Shown: one piece after another, positions 19,592-28,594 of the stretch
How positions within the stretch are numbered: position 1 is the stretch's first letter
How the letters are laid out: each line of letters begins with the position of its first letter
Origin: an uncultured Collinsella sp.
GTDB lineage: Bacteria; Actinomycetota; Coriobacteriia; Coriobacteriales; Coriobacteriaceae
Assembly: GCA_934655755.1 (NCBI GenBank)
Contig: CAKUHA010000002.1
Span: forward strand, 124,001-188,000
Direction of reading: 5' to 3'
DNA: 64,000 bases
Made by a program: the position numbers and the translations under genes
Notes under the pieces: model-generated
Database searches by the model: none
What the model was told of the DNA's origin: nothing
What the model saw: only the letters and a program-made list of their open reading frames with translations

Positions 19592-19657
19592 AAACCGTCC
19601 CAACATTCGACGTTTTTTGCCAATATCGGGAAAAGCATCGAATGTTGGGACGGTTTG
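19592..19657 (+). repeat. Hairpin repeat family A, copy 2
   Basis: The same 18-base arms as copy 1 with a different loop (AATATCGGG). No U-tract follows. It lies 38 bases after the DUF559-like gene. Confidence 0.85.
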
Positions 19658-19787
19658 AATGCTGAGGATGGGCTCGGGAAGCCCTTCTTGCTCGAATGGC
19701 ATGCCCTGTCGTACGCGTGTCGGCCTGGTTCCCGTGTGCGGTACTATATTCCCTGAAGAATAATGGCCTGCGCGAGGGGAGGATTGC

Positions 19788-20843
19788 GTGGACGAGCGCC
19801 TGCAACATGACGGTTTTGGCCGCGATATCAACTACCTGCGCATTGCCGTTACTGACAAGTGCAATTTCCGCTGCATCTACTGTATGCCCGCCGACGGCGT
19901 GGCGCCGCGCGCACACGATGAGCTGCTCAGTGCCGAGGAAATCGCCCGTTTTGTGCGCCTGGTGGCGGGGGAGGGTATTCGCCGCGTGCGCCTGACGGGT
20001 GGCGAGCCGCTGGTCAGCCGCCGTATTATCCCGCTCATTCGCGACATCCGCGCGATCCCGCAGATCGAGGACATCTCGCTCACCACCAACGGCGCCCTGC
20101 TGCCCAAGCTGGCGCCGCAGCTCAAAGACGCCGGGCTCGACCGCGTCAACATTTCGCTCGACACGCTCGACCCCACGCTCTTTGGAAAGATTACGCGTCT
20201 GGGCCGGCTTGAGCAGACCATGGCCGGCATCGATACGGCGCTTGCTTGGGGCTTTGAGCCGGTTAAGGTCAACTGCGTGGTCGTCCGCCGTCTCAACCAG
20301 GACGTGGCGGCCCTCGCGCGGCTCACGGTCGATCGCCCCATTCACTTGCGTTTTATCGAATACATGCCCATCGGCGACGAGCACACGAGCTCGCATTGTG
20401 CCGTGGACCCGCATGCGCCCACGCTCAATCCCGAGCTGTGGGACGCGAGCGACACCGTGCCGAGCGACGAGTTGCGGGCGCGCATCAATGCCGGGGCCGC
20501 CGCGGCTGGCCTGGGTGAGCTTGAGCCGCTCGACATCAACGACGCTCCCGCCGGTGCCGGCCCCGCGCGCTACTGGCGCTTTCCGGGCGCGGTGGGTACA
20601 GTCGGCTTCATTAGTGCCATGTCGAACCATTTTTGCGCGAGCTGCAACCGTCTGCGCCTGACGGCCGACGGCAACGTGCGCCCCTGCCTGTTCAGCGATG
20701 CCGAGTATTCGGTTCGCGAGGCGCTGCGCCGTGGTGATGATATGCAGGTACTTTCGATTTGGCGCGATGCCGTGGCCCACAAACCGCAGGAACACGCGAT
20801 AATTGAGGGCACGCAACGATTTATGTCCCAAATCGGAGGATGA
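19788..20843 (+). CDS. moaA: GTP 3',8-cyclase MoaA (radical SAM)
   Basis: This enzyme performs the first step of molybdenum cofactor synthesis, rearranging GTP to 3',8-cyclo-GTP. The 351 residues have the radical-SAM motif C25-x3-C29-x2-C32 (DKCNFRCIYCMP), the SAM-binding LTGGEPL, and the C-terminal [4Fe-4S] cysteines in FCASCNRLRLTADGNVRPC. The middle carries a longer insert (residues about 200-245) than the typical ~330-residue enzyme. The start is GTG at 19788 with GAGGGGAGGA upstream. The next gene, five bases downstream, encodes the second-step enzyme MoaC, so the pair forms a Moco operon. Confidence 0.95.
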   Translation: MDERLQHDGFGRDINYLRIAVTDKCNFRCIYCMPADGVAPRAHDELLSAEEIARFVRLVAGEGIRRVRLTGGEPLVSRRIIPLIRDIRAIPQIEDISLTTNGALLPKLAPQLKDAGLDRVNISLDTLDPTLFGKITRLGRLEQTMAGIDTALAWGFEPVKVNCVVVRRLNQDVAALARLTVDRPIHLRFIEYMPIGDEHTSSHCAVDPHAPTLNPELWDASDTVPSDELRARINAGAAAAGLGELEPLDINDAPAGAGPARYWRFPGAVGTVGFISAMSNHFCASCNRLRLTADGNVRPCLFSDAEYSVREALRRGDDMQVLSIWRDAVAHKPQEHAIIEGTQRFMSQIGG

Positions 20844-20847
20844 TCAT

Positions 20848-22152
20848 ATGGCCAAGAGCAGGTACGCCGATGCCACCAAGGCCGCTCGCAGGGCCGCGAT
20901 GTCTGCCCACAAAGCCACGTCTGCCAGCAAAGACGCCGCGACCGCGGGCGTGCAACCGACCGCCAGCGATAGCGTCGTCGACTCTGCCCGCGACGCACGT
21001 CGCGACGAGTTGACGCACGTGGACGCCAAGGGCGAGGTGCGCATGGTCGATGTATCCGACAAGGCCGAGACGCACCGCATCGCCATCGCCGAGGGTACCA
21101 TCCTCATGCATCCCGAGACACAGGCCATGGTGCTGCAGGACCGCGCCAAAAAGGGAGACGTGCTTGCCTGCGCGCGCGTGGCGGGCATCATGGCCATCAA
21201 GCGCACGAGCGACATCATTCCCATGTGCCATCCGCTGCTCATCACCAAGAGCAAGTGCGATATCGAGCCCATCGCTCCGGCGGGAACGCCGGCCGACGAG
21301 ACGCCCGAGGGCTGGGCGCCGGCGCGTCCGGACGGGCAGGTCGGTTTTCACGTGCTGGTCACGGCAGGCGTGACGGGCAAGACGGGCATCGAGATGGAGG
21401 CGCTGACCGGCGCGAGTGCCGCATGCTTGACCATCTACGACATGTGCAAGGCCGTCGATCGCGGCATGGGGATCGTCGACGTGCGTCTGCTGCACAAGGA
21501 GGGTGGCCGTTCGGGCGTGTGGGATCGCGCTGAACGCCAGGCTGCTGCCGAGGCAACCGCTGCCGATGGTGCCGCGCCTGCGAGCGCATCCGCCCCGGCC
21601 GTGCCCGCAGCCCCCACCCCGGCTGCCCCAGCAATCGCGTTTATCGGCTACCAGAACTCGGGCAAGACCACACTTGTCGAGAAGGTCATCGCTGAGCTCA
21701 CCCGCCGCGGCCTGCGCGTGGGCTCGCTCAAGCATCATGGACATCACGGTTTCGATATCGATGTGCCCGCCAAGGACACTTGGCGCCATCACCAGGCTGG
21801 ATCCAAACACGTGGGCCTCATTTGCGCCACGCGCTGGGCGGAGTACGCCGACACGCGCGAGGAGGACGAGATGCCCGCGCGCGAGCTGCTGTCGCGCTAC
21901 GACGATGTCGATGTGGTGATTATCGAGGGCTATAAGACCGAGGGCTTCGACAATATCGTGGTCGCGCGCTCCGGCGTGGATCGTCTGCGCGGCAAGAGCT
22001 CGCTCGACCTGGTCGACGGCCGTACGCTGGCCCTTGCCTGCAACGAGGCTCTGGCGCGTCAGGCCTTCGACGCCGGCTTCGCGACCCGAGCCATCAACAT
22101 CAACGACGCCCGAGCCATCTGTGACCTTATCCAAGACCATCTTCAGGCTTGA
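20848..22152 (+). CDS. MoaC-MobB fusion protein
   Basis: The 434-residue protein joins two Moco enzymes. Residues about 54-228 are MoaC (cyclic pyranopterin monophosphate synthase) with MCHPLL (126-131) and MEALTGASAA (183-192). An Ala/Pro-rich linker (229-261) follows, then MobB-type GTPase (262-434) with Walker A GYQNSGKTT. MoaC converts 3',8-cyclo-GTP to cPMP; MobB assists guanylation of molybdopterin for MGD cofactors. The first ~50 residues are a polar Ala-rich extension without a clear domain. Fusion of an early and a late step in one chain is unusual. The ATG at 20848 has CGGAGGATG upstream, and the in-frame ATG inside moaA is rejected. Other Moco genes (moaD, moaE, moeA) are not in the window. 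Confidence 0.9.
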   Translation: MAKSRYADATKAARRAAMSAHKATSASKDAATAGVQPTASDSVVDSARDARRDELTHVDAKGEVRMVDVSDKAETHRIAIAEGTILMHPETQAMVLQDRAKKGDVLACARVAGIMAIKRTSDIIPMCHPLLITKSKCDIEPIAPAGTPADETPEGWAPARPDGQVGFHVLVTAGVTGKTGIEMEALTGASAACLTIYDMCKAVDRGMGIVDVRLLHKEGGRSGVWDRAERQAAAEATAADGAAPASASAPAVPAAPTPAAPAIAFIGYQNSGKTTLVEKVIAELTRRGLRVGSLKHHGHHGFDIDVPAKDTWRHHQAGSKHVGLICATRWAEYADTREEDEMPARELLSRYDDVDVVIIEGYKTEGFDNIVVARSGVDRLRGKSSLDLVDGRTLALACNEALARQAFDAGFATRAININDARAICDLIQDHLQA

Positions 22153-22278
22153 CGCTGCGCCGGCCCCAAGCACCCCATCTCGCCCCTCAAGCCGTCGCTC
22201 GCGTACCAAAGTACGCGTCGCTCCTCTTTCGGGGCGACCTGGGGCACTTGGAACCGGCTCGCTGCGCTGCCATAACAG

Positions 22279-22320
22279 AAACCTACCAAAAAGGGACAGG
22301 TTTATTTTGGCAGGTTTTAT
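22279..22320 (+). repeat. Hairpin with AAAGGGACAG loop after moaC-mobB
   Basis: The arms AAACCTACCAAAA and TTTTGGCAGGTTT pair with one mismatch around AGGGACAGGTTTA. The loop resembles that of families B and C. With family B copy 1 just downstream it fills most of the 390-base gap 22153-22542; the rest shows only a GCGTACCAAAGTACGC hairpin and the MFS gene's ribosome site. Confidence 0.7.
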
Positions 22321-22337
22321 CTGGGCAAACGTCACTT

Positions 22338-22375
22338 CCACCACAAAGGGGCCAGGCACCTTTGTGGTGGTTTTT
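22338..22375 (+). repeat. Hairpin repeat family B, copy 1
   Basis: A perfect 12-bp stem CCACCACAAAGG / CCTTTGTGGTGG with GGCCAGGCA loop is followed by TTTTTG, so it can serve as a terminator. Other copies are at 23881, 24836 and 34009. Confidence 0.85.
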
Positions 22376-22542
22376 GCTTTGGTAGATCTTTGGGACATGC
22401 CTTAAAATCTACCAAGTAGTTCATCCGGGCGAAGACGGAGAGAAGGGGCCCGATGCGTCCTTAACGTTGCATACAGAAAGATTGAGTCGATGGTCGGCGG
22501 TCAATGCCCGCGGCCCGTATTCGTATGTAACAAGGAGCGCCC

Positions 22543-23790
22543 ATGTCCCTATCTCTAATCTCAAAATCCCAACCGTCGTTGTCCGCGCAGGCAAAGTGCC
22601 TGGTGGCAATGCGGTTTCTGATCTACACCGGCTTCCAGACCAGCTACTTTATCGGCGTCATCGGAACGCTTGCCTATGCGGACGGCGCCTCGGTCGTCGC
22701 GACGTCGCTGGCCGTCCTGTTTATGAACGTCTTCGTGATCCTGGGGTCCTTTGCGGGCGGCGCGGTGCTCGACGCCTGGGGCCCGCGCCGCCATTTTATG
22801 CTGAGCATGGTCGGCACGCTGGCAACGGGTGCGGCGATCATCGCCTTTGGCAGCGCGACCGGAACAGTTCTTGCCGGCACAGTACTCTTGGGCTTTGTGA
22901 TGGGGTTCGCCCAGCCCATCGCCACGTCCTATCCGGCCTACCTCACCGACGACCCTGTCGAGCTCAAAGACATCAATTCCGCCATCACCATGTTCTCCAA
23001 CGTGAGCATTATCGTCGGCCCCACGCTGGGCGGCTTTGTTGCGGCGGCAGCATCGTCACGCGCGGTGTTCGTGCTCATGGTGCTCTTTACTGTGCTGGCG
23101 CTTATCGTCGGCTGGGGGTTTAAGCCGAGGGAAGGCCGCATCGCCGGGCGCGCGGCCCAAAGCTCCAACCCCAGTGCGTCCGCCCGTGCCACCTTCGCGG
23201 CCAGCATCAAGACGGTCTTCACCAACAGCGTCCTCGCGCTACTTTTCTGCATCATCTTCCTCTCGAACTTTGGCTACGGCGCCTTCGATCCGCTGGAGTC
23301 GTTCTTCTATCGCGATATCCTGCACGTCGGCGTCGAACGGATGGGCTGGCTCTCGTCGGCCTGCGGCGTGGGCGCGGTGCTGGGCGCCGTGCTCGCGCTC
23401 CGCATGCCGCCGCGCTTCGTCAGCCTCAAAACGCTGCTCGTGGCGCTTATGTCCGTGGGTCTGGGAAGCCTGCTTTACGTGGGCACGCCGTACGTGGGCG
23501 TGGCCCTCATCGGCCAGATCGCCCTTGGCGTTGCCTGGGGCGTCGTCAACCCGCTCCATAACACCATCGTGCAAACGACGGCTCCGCTCGAGCAACTCGG
23601 CCGTGTTAACTCGGTCATGGGCTTTGGCAACATGTTCGCCGGCGTGGCCCCGCTGGCGATTGCTCCGTGGCTGGCAGCAACATTTGGCGTGCAGCAGACG
23701 CTCGTAGGGGCGGGCCTGGTCGTAACGGCGGTCCCCGCGGCGCTGCTGCTGTTTGGACGCAAGAAATTTGATCGTGCTGCGGAACGGTAA
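22543..23790 (+). CDS. MFS transporter
   Basis: The 415-residue protein has about 12 membrane helices in two six-helix halves and the MFS loop motif between helices 2 and 3 (GGAVLDAWGPRRHF). Many MFS proteins of this type export drugs or small metabolites by proton antiport; nothing in the sequence fixes the substrate. The ATG at 22543 follows AACAAGGAGCG. It is a single-gene unit: hairpin family B lies upstream and families A and B lie downstream. The final GRKKFDRAAER is a short basic cytoplasmic tail. Confidence 0.87.
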   Translation: MSLSLISKSQPSLSAQAKCLVAMRFLIYTGFQTSYFIGVIGTLAYADGASVVATSLAVLFMNVFVILGSFAGGAVLDAWGPRRHFMLSMVGTLATGAAIIAFGSATGTVLAGTVLLGFVMGFAQPIATSYPAYLTDDPVELKDINSAITMFSNVSIIVGPTLGGFVAAAASSRAVFVLMVLFTVLALIVGWGFKPREGRIAGRAAQSSNPSASARATFAASIKTVFTNSVLALLFCIIFLSNFGYGAFDPLESFFYRDILHVGVERMGWLSSACGVGAVLGAVLALRMPPRFVSLKTLLVALMSVGLGSLLYVGTPYVGVALIGQIALGVAWGVVNPLHNTIVQTTAPLEQLGRVNSVMGFGNMFAGVAPLAIAPWLAATFGVQQTLVGAGLVVTAVPAALLLFGRKKFDRAAER

Positions 23791-23791
23791 G

Positions 23792-23854
23792 AAACCGTCA
23801 CAACATTCGATGAAAATCGCGATTTTGCCGAAAAACGTCGAATGTTGTGATGGA
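23792..23854 (+). repeat. Hairpin repeat family A, copy 3 (with compensatory change)
   Basis: This copy reads CCGTCACAACATTCGA on the left and TCGAATGTTGTGATGG on the right. The C-to-A change in the left arm is matched by a G-to-T change in the right arm, so pairing is kept. This supports selection for the hairpin. Confidence 0.85.
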
Positions 23855-23880
23855 TTGTGCTGAGACCCGAGCACCACAGG

Positions 23881-23913
23881 CCACCACAAAGGGGCCGGGC
23901 ACCTTTGTAGCGG
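23881..23913 (+). repeat. Hairpin repeat family B, copy 2
   Basis: CCACCACAAAGG pairs with CCTTTGTAGCGG (two mismatches) around GGCCGGGCA. It lies 26 bases after family A copy 3; the A-B pairing recurs at 34009-34118. Confidence 0.75.
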
Positions 23914-24000
23914 TCGGGCCCCAACGACCCGTGCATTGGTATACCATGTACGCCACTCTCGATTACGCCCCACACCGCCACGCTACCCAGAAAGGCCCTC

Positions 24001-24822
24001 ATGGACGCCACATTCAGCCACATCAAAGCCGTGTTCTGCGATATCGACGGCACGCTGCTCACAAGCGAGCACACGGTGTCCCCGCGCACCGTGGCCGCGA
24101 TCCGCGCCCTGCGCGAGCGCGGCGTGCTCTTTGGCCTGTGCACCGGGCGCGACGCCCACGCGACCGAGGCCATGTACGAGCTCTGGGGCATCGACGGCTT
24201 GGTGGACGTGATGGTGGGCTGTGGCGGAGCCGAGGTCATCGACCGCGCGCACGGCATCAACGAGCTGAGCTACCCGCTGCCGGGTGAAACCATCGCGCGC
24301 ATCTGCGAGCACATGGCGGACCTTCCGGCAACGCCCGTCTGCCCCCGAGACGGCGTGTTCTACGTGCCCGAGAGCAATGCGTGCGTGGAGCACCTGTCGC
24401 GCGTCGACTGTGTGCCCTATAAAGTGGTCGATTTTGCCGAGTTCTTGCGCGAGCCGCAGCCCAAGGTGATGTTTACCATGGCGCCCGAGGTAATGCCGCA
24501 GGTCATCGAGCGCGCATCGACGTTTGCCGACGACACCGTCAAGGCGGCCGCCCTGCAAACCACGCAGCGCCTCTACGAGTTCATGGATCCGCGCGTGTCC
24601 AAGACGCGCGGTCTTGTGCGCGTGGCGGAGCTCAACAACATGGAGCTCCAGAACATCTGCGTGTTTGGCGATGCGGACAACGACACCTGCATGGTGGCCG
24701 ACGCCGGCGTGGGCGTGGCCATGGCAAACGGCAGCGTCGCCACCCGTGCCGCCGCCGACTTTGTAACCGCGAGCAACGACGAAGACGGCATCGCGATCTT
24801 TATCGAGGAACATCTGCTGTAG
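24001..24822 (+). CDS. HAD-superfamily hydrolase, Cof-type phosphatase
   Basis: The 273-residue protein shows the four HAD motifs: nucleophile D in FCDIDGTLL (residues 13-16), T in LCTGRD, a conserved lysine near KTRGLVRVAE and the late GDADNDTCMV metal site. The cap inserted between motifs II and III is of the type IIB (Cof/SupH) kind. These enzymes dephosphorylate sugar phosphates, flavin mononucleotide or PLP; substrate is not predictable here. The late helix sequence NMELQNICVFGDADND is diagnostic of the subfamily. GAAAGG precedes the ATG at 24001. It is flanked by family B hairpins on both sides and has no obvious operon partner. Confidence 0.9.
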   Translation: MDATFSHIKAVFCDIDGTLLTSEHTVSPRTVAAIRALRERGVLFGLCTGRDAHATEAMYELWGIDGLVDVMVGCGGAEVIDRAHGINELSYPLPGETIARICEHMADLPATPVCPRDGVFYVPESNACVEHLSRVDCVPYKVVDFAEFLREPQPKVMFTMAPEVMPQVIERASTFADDTVKAAALQTTQRLYEFMDPRVSKTRGLVRVAELNNMELQNICVFGDADNDTCMVADAGVGVAMANGSVATRAAADFVTASNDEDGIAIFIEEHLL

Positions 24823-25327
24823 CACTGGGGGAGAACCACCACGAAGGGGACCGGCACCTTTATGGTGGCCTCAGGCAATTTTGGCGAAATGATGCCTAAA
24901 ATCTGCGCGAAAATTCAAATATGGTTGTCTGAACATCACGCTTCTAACCACCGATGGGTTAAAGATATTCTCATCAGTTTGGTAGGGTATTCTTCCCGGT
25001 TGATGACCTACCGCTCACGGTCGATTTTCGACCGTTCACAGGATGTTTGCTCTTGAGCAAAATGTTGTGCAAATAAATAAAATGCTATTAAAAAACTGAT
25101 AACTAACTTAATTACCAGTAGAAACAGATATTTCAGAGCGAATAAACGAAGGCAAATCTGAATAATTGTCAAGAGAATTGAGAACTTGCTACAAAAATGT
25201 CGGTTTTGCTGCTCAGATGTTTAAACAATAGTTACAATAGTATTACTAAGCGAGCGCAATTACAGATTGCGCAGATACGTTTGATAGTGAAAGAGCAAGA
25301 TCGCGGTCTCTTGGGGAGGAGACATCG
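24823..25327. other. 505-base AT-rich leader region of the pilus locus
   Basis: This gap holds a degenerate family B hairpin (24836-24868) and a small perfect hairpin CGGTCGA / TCGACCG (25019-25035). The remaining stretch is strongly AT-rich, with several possible -10 boxes (for example TACAAT at 25233-25238). No ORF with a ribosome site is visible. It probably contains the pilus promoter and may bind regulators or have been acquired with the locus. Confidence 0.5.
24836..24868 (+). repeat. Hairpin repeat family B, copy 3
   Basis: CCACCACGAAGG and CCTTTATGGTGG form an imperfect stem around GGACCGGCA, 14 bases after the HAD gene stop. Confidence 0.7.
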
Positions 25328-28300
25328 ATGAAAGCGAATTCAGAAAAAACTAAGCAGAGTAAAAAAGCGACGCGCCGTGTACTGGCAGGCGTTTTGTGCG
25401 GAGCCTCCGTGTTGAGCCTGGTACTGTCGCTCGTCATGCCTCCGATCTCGCAGGCCATTGCCAATGGCACTCAGGAGGTTGCTGCCGAGGAGGTTGCTGC
25501 GGACGAGGGCGCTTTAAGCAAGGACGCCTGTGCGGACAATTCCACGGGCAAAGACGCTGAAAACCGGAAAAGTGACGGCGCTGAGGGTGGCGAGGGAGAA
25601 GACGCTGCTGCGGCGGATCCGGCTGCCGATGACACGGGAGCCGAGAGCGCTGCGCAACCCGCGGATGATGGTGCTGACGACGAGAACTCAATCGCGCTTG
25701 CTGACGTGAACGTCAACGGTGATATCGGGCTACAGGGTGATGTTACTGACAGGTTTACCACCGGCGGAAGCTATTGCCTGACAAGTGACGCTTGGTCGAC
25801 CAAGCCAATCAAAATCGAAAAAGACACTAAGATTGATCTTGCGGGTCATAAGCTTTATTACCGCGTTGGTAATAACGACACGTTCATTACGGTAGCGAGC
25901 GGTGCGCTTACCATTGAGGATTCTGTAAAGCCAAGCGATATAACTTCTACTGATAATGAAAATAATCCTGGCCGGGCTGCAGCCATGACATGGGATACCA
26001 ACAACAACGGCACTCTTACTTACTATGTAACAACAAGCATGCCTAGCGAAGGCGGATTTGGCACCACCGAGACTACAACTAAGCATGTCGTCAGCGGTTT
26101 CGGTGCAATTGTCGGTGCGTCCGAAGGCGGATCGGTTCAACAAGTCATTTCTGTTGAGGACGGCGGTACGCTTAACCTCAACGGAGGCATGATCACAACG
26201 CCTTGTACCCTGGGCAACAGCGGTCACGTTATTCTCTCTCAGGGCGCTGTCAATATTTCTGGTGGTTACGTCACCAACGGCAACGGCGGTGGTTGGGGCG
26301 GCGGCCTATGTGTGACGGGTGCAAATGCTAAGCTCAACATGACCAACGGTGTAATCGCGGCAAACAAGGCAGCCTCTGGCGGCGGCATCTATGCTGACCA
26401 GGGTGCCACGTTGAATCTCTCCGGTGGTGTTATCTCTGGCAACGCTACGTATGGAAATACCATCAACAATGGTGACGACACCAACGCCGGTGGCTACGGT
26501 GGCGGTGTTTATACCAAGGGCGCAAACGTTACCATTAGCGGCTCTGCCTGTATAACAAACAACCGAGTCAACGATCGCGTCACTGATAACCTTTACAACA
26601 ATGGCGTGCTCGGTGGCGGCGGCATTGCATGCACACACGGCGGCACACTAACTATGACGGATGGCTCCGTTACTGCCAATTACTCCCATGAGGCCGGCGG
26701 CGGAATCTACGCTGGCTTTTGGAACCAGTGGATTAAGTTCAAAATGACGGGCGGCATTATTGCAGGCAATATGTCCGAAAATGCCGAGGGCGGTGGTCTC
26801 CGTATTTCCACCGGTACTACCGGCGATATTGGGACTGAGCCGGGCACGTCCAACAAGATTTACATCACCAACAACAAGACCATGACGGGCAGCACTAACG
26901 GTCGCGGGGGCGACTGGGGCGGCGGCGGCATCTTTATCCAGCAGGGCGGCAAGCTCAATATCGTACAGACGTTGATTACCAACAATGAGGCCGGCGGCTG
27001 GGGTGGCGGCGTTGGTGCTTGCCCTACGGGCGAGACGATTGTCTCTCACTCAAATGGTGCTGCAATCTACAACAATGCGGATCACGGTGAGCACTTCTCT
27101 GCCGGTGGTCATGATAAGGATTTGGACCAAAATACTCATTACATTAGTGATCCCTTCGAAAATCACGGCCATAGGGATTTCTTCTTGGTACGCAATAATG
27201 ACAGCCAAAATACGGTTGCAGTCGTTCTTGGCAAGATGCTCGGCGGCGAATCGGCTGGTTGGCAGGGCACTTGCGACAGAATTCCGATTACCATCGACCC
27301 AAATGGCGGCGCCGAGGCCAAGTATATGTTCGGTCTTCAGGCTAATCCTTCCTCAGATGCAGTAAATAAAGCGAAAGCAGCGGCTACGACCATCATCAGT
27401 GGCAACTACTCATACACCCACGGCGGCGGCATCATGACCAACGGCGATCTTGTCGTTGGCAAGGTCGAGGCTTTGAACGTGTATCCTGCAATCAAAGTCA
27501 AGGCAAATAAAGTCCTTAAGAAGGACGGCAGCACGCAAAGCCTCTCGGGTCATGGCTATCAGTTTAAGCTGTTGGGTAAAGCTGTCGGTTCAGACAGGGA
27601 ACCATACTGGAATGAGAATGGCACGCTCAACGCAAGCGGATGCGAGGCGACGCCTGAGGTTACCGTTAATGACGAGGGAGAGATTGTCATTGATACGGCT
27701 GCGAACTTCCAATCGGGCAATTACGACCTCTATCTTGTCGAAGTTCCTGTCGATGAAAAAGGCACTACATTCGATCAGACCATCTATAAAATTCACGTAA
27801 GCGTAAGCGCTAATCCAGTTACGACCACTCTTATGGGAATTAAAATCAATCGCTATGTGGTCGATACGGGTGCTTCCAAAGTCTCCGTCAAAAAGAGAGG
27901 CGACACGGGCTTCACCCCGTATGACTTCTATAACTGGAATGTGGATCCGGCTGACAGTGCCGTTTCGACCGTAACGATCGGCAACGACTCCAACCCTGCG
28001 TTTACGAACGAACTTGCGCCCTACCAGACCTCAGGCACTTGGACGCCTCAGGTGACCAAGAAGGTCGACGGCGGCGAGATGAAGAGGTTTAAGTTCGAGC
28101 TGTATACCAAGAATTCTGACGCGGAGAAATCTTTTAAGCCCATATATAAATATACTACTGCTGGGTCGAAAAACCTTCAGACAGTAGATTTCGGATCGGT
28201 ACAAATCGGCCCACTAGGCGTTAATGAGCTCGATAACAATAGGCAGGCGCAGTTCACCTACTACATCTGTGAATGCGCCGCCAGCGAGGCCGATGGCACC

Positions 28301-28594
28301 AAACACGAAGGTTATAAGAACGACACCAAGACTTTCAAGGTCGTGGTGACGGCAAAGGATGACGGCAAAGGACATCTGACCTGCACGCCGACCTACTACG
28401 AGGTCGACGCCAACGGCGAACGCAAGACCGATGACCCCACCTTCACCAACACCTACTCCACCTCTTTGCCCCTTTCTGGTATGTCGGGCGTCACTCTGAC
28501 GTACCTTGCCGGCGCGGCGGTGCTTTGCGCTGCTGCGGCCTGGATGCACATTCGTCGCAAGGCGAATGCGAAGGGAGGCGAGCGTCGTGAATAA
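25328..28594 (+). CDS. LPXTG-type surface adhesin with beta-helix and pilin domains
   Basis: This 1088-residue wall protein is the likely tip adhesin of a sortase-built pilus. The signal peptide is residues about 15-46 (cleavage near SQAIANG). An acidic, low-complexity spacer (50-125) follows. From about 130 to 700 lies a right-handed beta-helix with recurrent GGGIY...LNLSGGVISGN units. Two Spy0128/FctA-like pilin domains follow (about 720-860 and 900-1040), with segments such as YQFKLLGKA and FTYYICEC. The C-terminus is a sorting signal: LPLSG, a hydrophobic helix and the basic tail RRKANAKGGERRE. GGGGAGGAG precedes the ATG. The stop overlaps the next pilin start by eight bases. The variant LPLSG motif suggests the dedicated class C sortase at 33060. 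Confidence 0.88.
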   Translation: MKANSEKTKQSKKATRRVLAGVLCGASVLSLVLSLVMPPISQAIANGTQEVAAEEVAADEGALSKDACADNSTGKDAENRKSDGAEGGEGEDAAAADPAADDTGAESAAQPADDGADDENSIALADVNVNGDIGLQGDVTDRFTTGGSYCLTSDAWSTKPIKIEKDTKIDLAGHKLYYRVGNNDTFITVASGALTIEDSVKPSDITSTDNENNPGRAAAMTWDTNNNGTLTYYVTTSMPSEGGFGTTETTTKHVVSGFGAIVGASEGGSVQQVISVEDGGTLNLNGGMITTPCTLGNSGHVILSQGAVNISGGYVTNGNGGGWGGGLCVTGANAKLNMTNGVIAANKAASGGGIYADQGATLNLSGGVISGNATYGNTINNGDDTNAGGYGGGVYTKGANVTISGSACITNNRVNDRVTDNLYNNGVLGGGGIACTHGGTLTMTDGSVTANYSHEAGGGIYAGFWNQWIKFKMTGGIIAGNMSENAEGGGLRISTGTTGDIGTEPGTSNKIYITNNKTMTGSTNGRGGDWGGGGIFIQQGGKLNIVQTLITNNEAGGWGGGVGACPTGETIVSHSNGAAIYNNADHGEHFSAGGHDKDLDQNTHYISDPFENHGHRDFFLVRNNDSQNTVAVVLGKMLGGESAGWQGTCDRIPITIDPNGGAEAKYMFGLQANPSSDAVNKAKAAATTIISGNYSYTHGGGIMTNGDLVVGKVEALNVYPAIKVKANKVLKKDGSTQSLSGHGYQFKLLGKAVGSDREPYWNENGTLNASGCEATPEVTVNDEGEIVIDTAANFQSGNYDLYLVEVPVDEKGTTFDQTIYKIHVSVSANPVTTTLMGIKINRYVVDTGASKVSVKKRGDTGFTPYDFYNWNVDPADSAVSTVTIGNDSNPAFTNELAPYQTSGTWTPQVTKKVDGGEMKRFKFELYTKNSDAEKSFKPIYKYTTAGSKNLQTVDFGSVQIGPLGVNELDNNRQAQFTYYICECAASEADGTKHEGYKNDTKTFKVVVTAKDDGKGHLTCTPTYYEVDANGERKTDDPTFTNTYSTSLPLSGMSGVTLTYLAGAAVLCAAAAWMHIRRKANAKGGERRE

